Positions 60,097 to 64,000 of a DNA stretch of 64,000 bases are shown here, in pieces. The DNA is from Viscum album. Lineage: Eukaryota > Streptophyta > Magnoliopsida > Santalales > Viscaceae. The stretch covers positions 393,775,962 to 393,839,961 of the forward strand of contig OY728133.1 in NCBI GenBank assembly GCA_963277665.1, in the 5' to 3' direction. The number at the start of each line of letters is the position of its first letter. Position 1 is the first letter of the stretch. Under the pieces are notes generated by a model that worked only from the letters and a program-made list of their open reading frames with translations, searched no databases and was not told where the DNA came from. The translations under genes and the position numbers were made by a program.

Positions 60097-61834
60097 TTGT
60101 AACATAGTTCATTTTTAATAACCATATGTAATAGATATATTTAAAATAATAATTGATATATAAAAATGATTATTACATCATTAATATTAATCTAGAGGTG
60201 ATGGAATATTTTCCACTTTGACTATTGACATCATGCCAAATTCATTTTGGACTCATGTACCAAATATCGTCAAAACGTCCAACCTGAACTTAAATAATTA
60301 ATTGTTACAACATAATAATAAGTGATATAAAAGGAATAATAAACTTGAAAATGTTCTAAATCAAGTAAATAATTAACATAATTTTATTATTTAGGATATT
60401 AAAGGACATACTTGATGATTCAGACTCAAGGTAAGGGACTTCCTCTCAATCTATTTTTATTAAGACATATCTTAAGGTTATGCACTTTATTCTTTTATAA
60501 AGTGTATATAAAACCCCTTTGACATGTTATATAAGGAATTTTCTCTATTATAATGATATTTATTTTTTTTTAATTTTTTTATTTAATGAGTTTTATGATT
60601 TGAATATTTCAACGTTGTATATGATAGTTTGATTTAAAATTTTAATTCCAAAATCCTTTCATCTGTTTCAATATTATTGATATTATTTTATATATAAAGG
60701 AGATTTTATGTATATTTTGAATTTAATTCAAATGTTTTCAAAAATGAATATTTTTATGTGGTTTATACAGAATGTTTTCAAAAATGAAAATAGGAATGTT
60801 CTATTATTAACGTACACGACGACAATGGATTTTCCACCGCCATGACCATTATTTTATTTTTGGATTGCGTTACAAGAGTTAATGTTTCATTAAATTAAAA
60901 ACCCTCTATATATTTTTTATTTTGGTATTAAAAATGGTTTTTCAAAATAAAGGTTTGTTTTGTTTTGATAATGGGATTTTGATAGATAATTGTATCTGAA
61001 AGTAATTTGCAAACAATTTTAAAATATTTTTTCAAATTATGAAATGTTTTATTATATGTTGTGGTTCTTATACATTATAAATGATGGGTGAACCCAAATA
61101 ACATCGAGTGAACCCGTTATAGCTTAAATAATGGGTGCGCATAGATAACATTCCAATGAATTGGGTACTCTAGAGATGGAAGTCAACCGTATGTTTATTC
61201 CATTTTTATGGGTTTTATAAGGGTTCTATGTGATGATGTACCAAGGAAACTACATTAATTTATTATGATTAGTAATGAGTTTTTATGGGTTAAGAATTTC
61301 CTTAATACTTTTTAATCAGTAAAATCATATGCCATATAAAAGAGTAACATTTAAAAAAACTTTAAATACCATAATAATAAATAAATTCATGATATAATAT
61401 TTCAATGGATAAATTATATACACCTAAGAAAATAATATATGTCCATAACATCAAAATATTCCTCAATGAAAGAAAATAGAGATTATGTCCCTTACATTGA
61501 TCCCAACTCTTCATTATGTCCTTTAATTTCCTGAATAATAAACTTATGTTAATTATTTACTTACTTTAGAAAACATTTCAAGATTATTATTCCTTTTATA
61601 TCACTTATTACCATGTTATAACAATTAATTAATTGTTTAAATTCACGTTGGATGTTTTGACGATATTTGGTACTTGAGTCCAAACTGACTTTGGTATAAT
61701 GTAAATATTTAAAGTGTTTATAATTACATAATCTAAAGAATAATATTTATGACATAATAATCACTTTTATAAATCAACTATTATTTTAAATCAAACCATT
61801 TATGTATGGTTATGAATAATGAACAATGTTATAA

Positions 61835-62245
61835 TCATGGAGAGGGTAGGACGTACGTACGCATGAGTAACATTTCCATTTTTCAATGGTCATTATGGAA
61901 AAAAGGTAATAATTATTTTATATTTTTATAATTATCATAATATCATAAATATCATATTAATCATTTAAATATACTTATATATATCATCCATGTGATGTGG
62001 TGATGAAAAATGAATCACATCGCTTCGTGGAGGTGATAGTTCACACGTACGCACGAAAGACATTATCATTTTTATGTGCATAGAAAGGTAATAATTTAAA
62101 TGATATATTATTATTTAATAATGATAAATATGTCATTAATATCATATATAAACATTAATTACATCATTATAACCATTCTTGAGGGACGGTTAGGGAAAAT
62201 GAATTATATTGGTTTGCGAGGTGGTAATCATCCGTACACACGAAC
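61835..62245 (-). other. Three hairpin modules, right-hand LTR fragment
   Basis: TCATG (61835) with CATGA (61862), loop 22 nt containing CGTACGTACG; TTCGTG (62024) with CACGAA (62052), loop 22 nt; GTTTGCG (62212) with CACGAAC (62239), one wobble and one mismatch, loop 20 nt. Loop lengths agree module by module with the plus element. Confidence 0.85.
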
Positions 62246-62589
62246 AAATAATTCATTTCTCATTTGATGAAATTAGAGAATTATTTTGATGATGGTATTA
62301 AAATAATAAAATTTCAGTATATTGAGGATATTGGATTTATTATTTCATCATATTTTTACAATATTTTAAGGAATTGGAAGTATAAATAAAACAAAAATAC
62401 TTAATTAAAAATGATACCCCTTCTTCAGACGATATCCTTTGATTAATACCTTAACACCTCTAAAGAGGGTGTTATGCATAAAATAAGGCCTCTAGATTAT
62501 GGTTAGGTATTCTAGGAAGGGATTTTGGGAAAATATTTTCTAAAACAAAATGGTGTTTAAGTGTATTGAAATGAGAAGAATGAGTTCCC

Positions 62590-62596
62590 TTTTATA
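62590..62596 (-). promoter_or_regulatory. LTR TATA box (right-hand fragment)
   Basis: CCTATAAAAGGGAAC on the minus strand, same context and distance as at 59339. Confidence 0.65.
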
Positions 62597-63730
62597 GGAA
62601 AGGAGAGGGGCACTCTAGGAATTATTCAAAATATTAAATTAATATTCTATTACAAATGGGTAAAAGGAGATTTATTTATAATATATTATGATATTAGTTA
62701 AAATTAAATTCATCTAATTAAAATTTTACAATTTATGATTATTTTTTAAATCCTTATCTTTTTGTTTTAACCCTTTTAAATCTTACCATGATATCATGTA
62801 ATTTACACATTGAGGGTTAATATAATTACTATAAAATGAAAAACGACCAATAAATGCATAATTATTGAAATTTTAAGACTTATACCAATTATTTTGAAAA
62901 TTTTTAGATTTTTATAAATTTTATATCATTTGATAAAATATTATTAATTTTAAAATATCAATAATATCAATTTTGACACTATTCATTACATGAATTTTTA
63001 AAAATATCATAAAAACAAGATAAATTAGAAATAATAATTCTAAAACATTAATATAATGTCAAAGTCATATAATAAATCTTGCATGAAATTAATCATTTCA
63101 AATTATATTTATTTTATTATTTTTAATATCATTTATTTGATATTTATTTTAATTAAACAATTAATACATCATCATTGTGAAAGCCTTTAATTTAATTATT
63201 TATTATATAAAAATTAAAAATAAATTTTCATTATAAATATAATAATTTTAGATTTATATAGTATCTATAGTTGAATAGATCCCCTATATAACCCCAAATT
63301 AAAAATATTTCACTTGTTAAAAACAAAAGTGTGACGAAATTGACTTTTCTTTGAATATAATATTATAAATGTAATACTCTCAACAAAGTGGATTCCAAAG
63401 GTTATAATTTCGAACTAATGATGTTTTTGGTCAAAAAAAATTCATCCAATGGATTTAGAATAGGTTTTAGGGTAATTTAATAATATTTATAATATTATTT
63501 CTATTCATAATTACCCAATTTACCCTTAACTGTAGTAATAAAAATTACCAAATTTATTCTTAATATTTTGTCCAAAAATAAAAGGGACTTATTTAAATAA
63601 TTTGGACCTTATGATTCCAAATATTTAATCCATTTTTCAAAATTCCAAACATAGAAATTTTATAAATTAATTAAAAATTAATCCTATTGACGGAACACAA
63701 AAATGAGTGTCTAAAGTAAAAAAGTTCAAA

Positions 63731-64000
63731 AGTTATGTAATATATTATAAAATCCTGTTATTATTTAACAAATAAAAATATTATATAACTATTATCATTA
63801 TTTATAAAACCATAAATTATTTTTATAAAATATATTAAATAATTAATTTTATATATTTTCAATTATGATTTTGTTTTATAAAATATTAACAATATAAATA
63901 TGTGAAACATAATTATAATTATGAATATATTAATAAAATTATGAATTATGTTAATTATTATTGTAATTTTATTCAAACCAAATATAAATATAGTATTTAT
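63731..64000. other. AT-rich end of window
   Basis: Nearly pure A/T with no gene, repeat unit or element end that I can identify. Confidence 0.6.

Larger units (their letters stand above)
50105..61288 (+). mobile_element. Family-B element: giant LTRs around a non-coding core
   Basis: 5' LTR about 50105-55760 (first kilobase missing, LINE-like insertion inside), PBS from 55763, internal region 55761-57385, 3' LTR 57386 to about 61288 (last about 470 bp missing). This copy sets the true orientation of the family, since TGGTATCAGACTGG follows the LTR end TCCTTACA directly. With LTRs of about 4.3 kb and only 1.6 kb of non-coding interior it fits the large-retrotransposon-derivative (LARD) type, which depends on an autonomous partner for proteins. 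Confidence 0.85.
57386..61288 (+). repeat. 3' LTR of the plus family-B element
   Basis: Begins TGTAACATCC at 57386 and aligns with the 5' LTR from about 58383 onward. It holds the conserved box (57856-57873), a TATA box and three modules. It breaks off at about 61288 where a minus-sense LTR begins, leaving about 470 bp of the LTR 3' end missing. Confidence 0.83.
61289..63730 (-). mobile_element. Family-B LTR fragment (minus)
   Basis: Truncated at both ends: starts at the equivalent of about 44146 and ends near AAAAAGTTCAAAAG (63728), equivalent to about 46590. Contains a TATA box and three well-preserved modules. Confidence 0.82.

Overview
This window is intergenic, repeat-filled DNA from a large plant nuclear genome, very probably an angiosperm. 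It is strongly AT-rich and I found no intact host gene. Ty3/gypsy chromovirus elements (Tekay/Del-like pol with C-terminal chromodomain, initiator-Met-tRNA-type primer binding sites), a CACTA transposon with CACTACTAC ends, a plant L1-type LINE ORF1 relic (DUF4283 plus CCHC knuckle) and a tRNA-type SINE together point to a plant. Every reading frame longer than about 100 codons is either a broken transposon protein or a chance or antisense frame. Element letters A, B, C, E are my own labels.

Layout. 1-1249: end of a giant LTR of family B (minus). 1250-2454: unclassified. 2455-13655: element C, a decayed minus-strand chromovirus whose pol 3' part holds a 1,677-bp CACTA element (5914-7590, target duplication TAT). 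13942-14193 and 37865-40941: one family-B LTR split by element A. 14194-37864: element A, a plus-strand chromovirus, itself interrupted twice: by a complete 4,172-bp family-B solo LTR (20352-24523, target duplication TTACA) inside integrase, and by element E (25348-35539, minus, target duplication CTAAC) just before the chromodomain. Without its guests A is about 9.3 kb. 37865-63730: family-B material in alternating orientation, including a roughly 4-kb palindrome centred near 42947, a minus 3' LTR with part of its internal region (42957-50105), and a plus-strand element (50105-61288) with both LTRs around a 1.6-kb non-coding internal region.

Family B is the most interesting thing here. It is a large non-autonomous LTR retrotransposon (LARD-like): LTRs of about 4.2-4.4 kb, a PBS, no visible gag or pol. 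Downstream of each LTR TATA box lies an array of two or three modules spaced about 190-210 bp. Each module is an inverted repeat with a stem of about 5-9 bp and a loop of 20-24 nt holding a GTAC palindrome, often CGTACGTACG. Stem bases change on both sides between modules and copies so that pairing is mostly kept, which suggests a conserved RNA (or DNA cruciform) structure in the transcribed leader. The LTRs also carry a degenerate 27-bp repeat and a conserved GC-containing box.

The nesting gives a relative chronology: an old B LTR received A, then A received a younger B insertion and E. Family B was therefore active both before and after A. All boundaries and identities were read by eye; those marked approximate need alignment.
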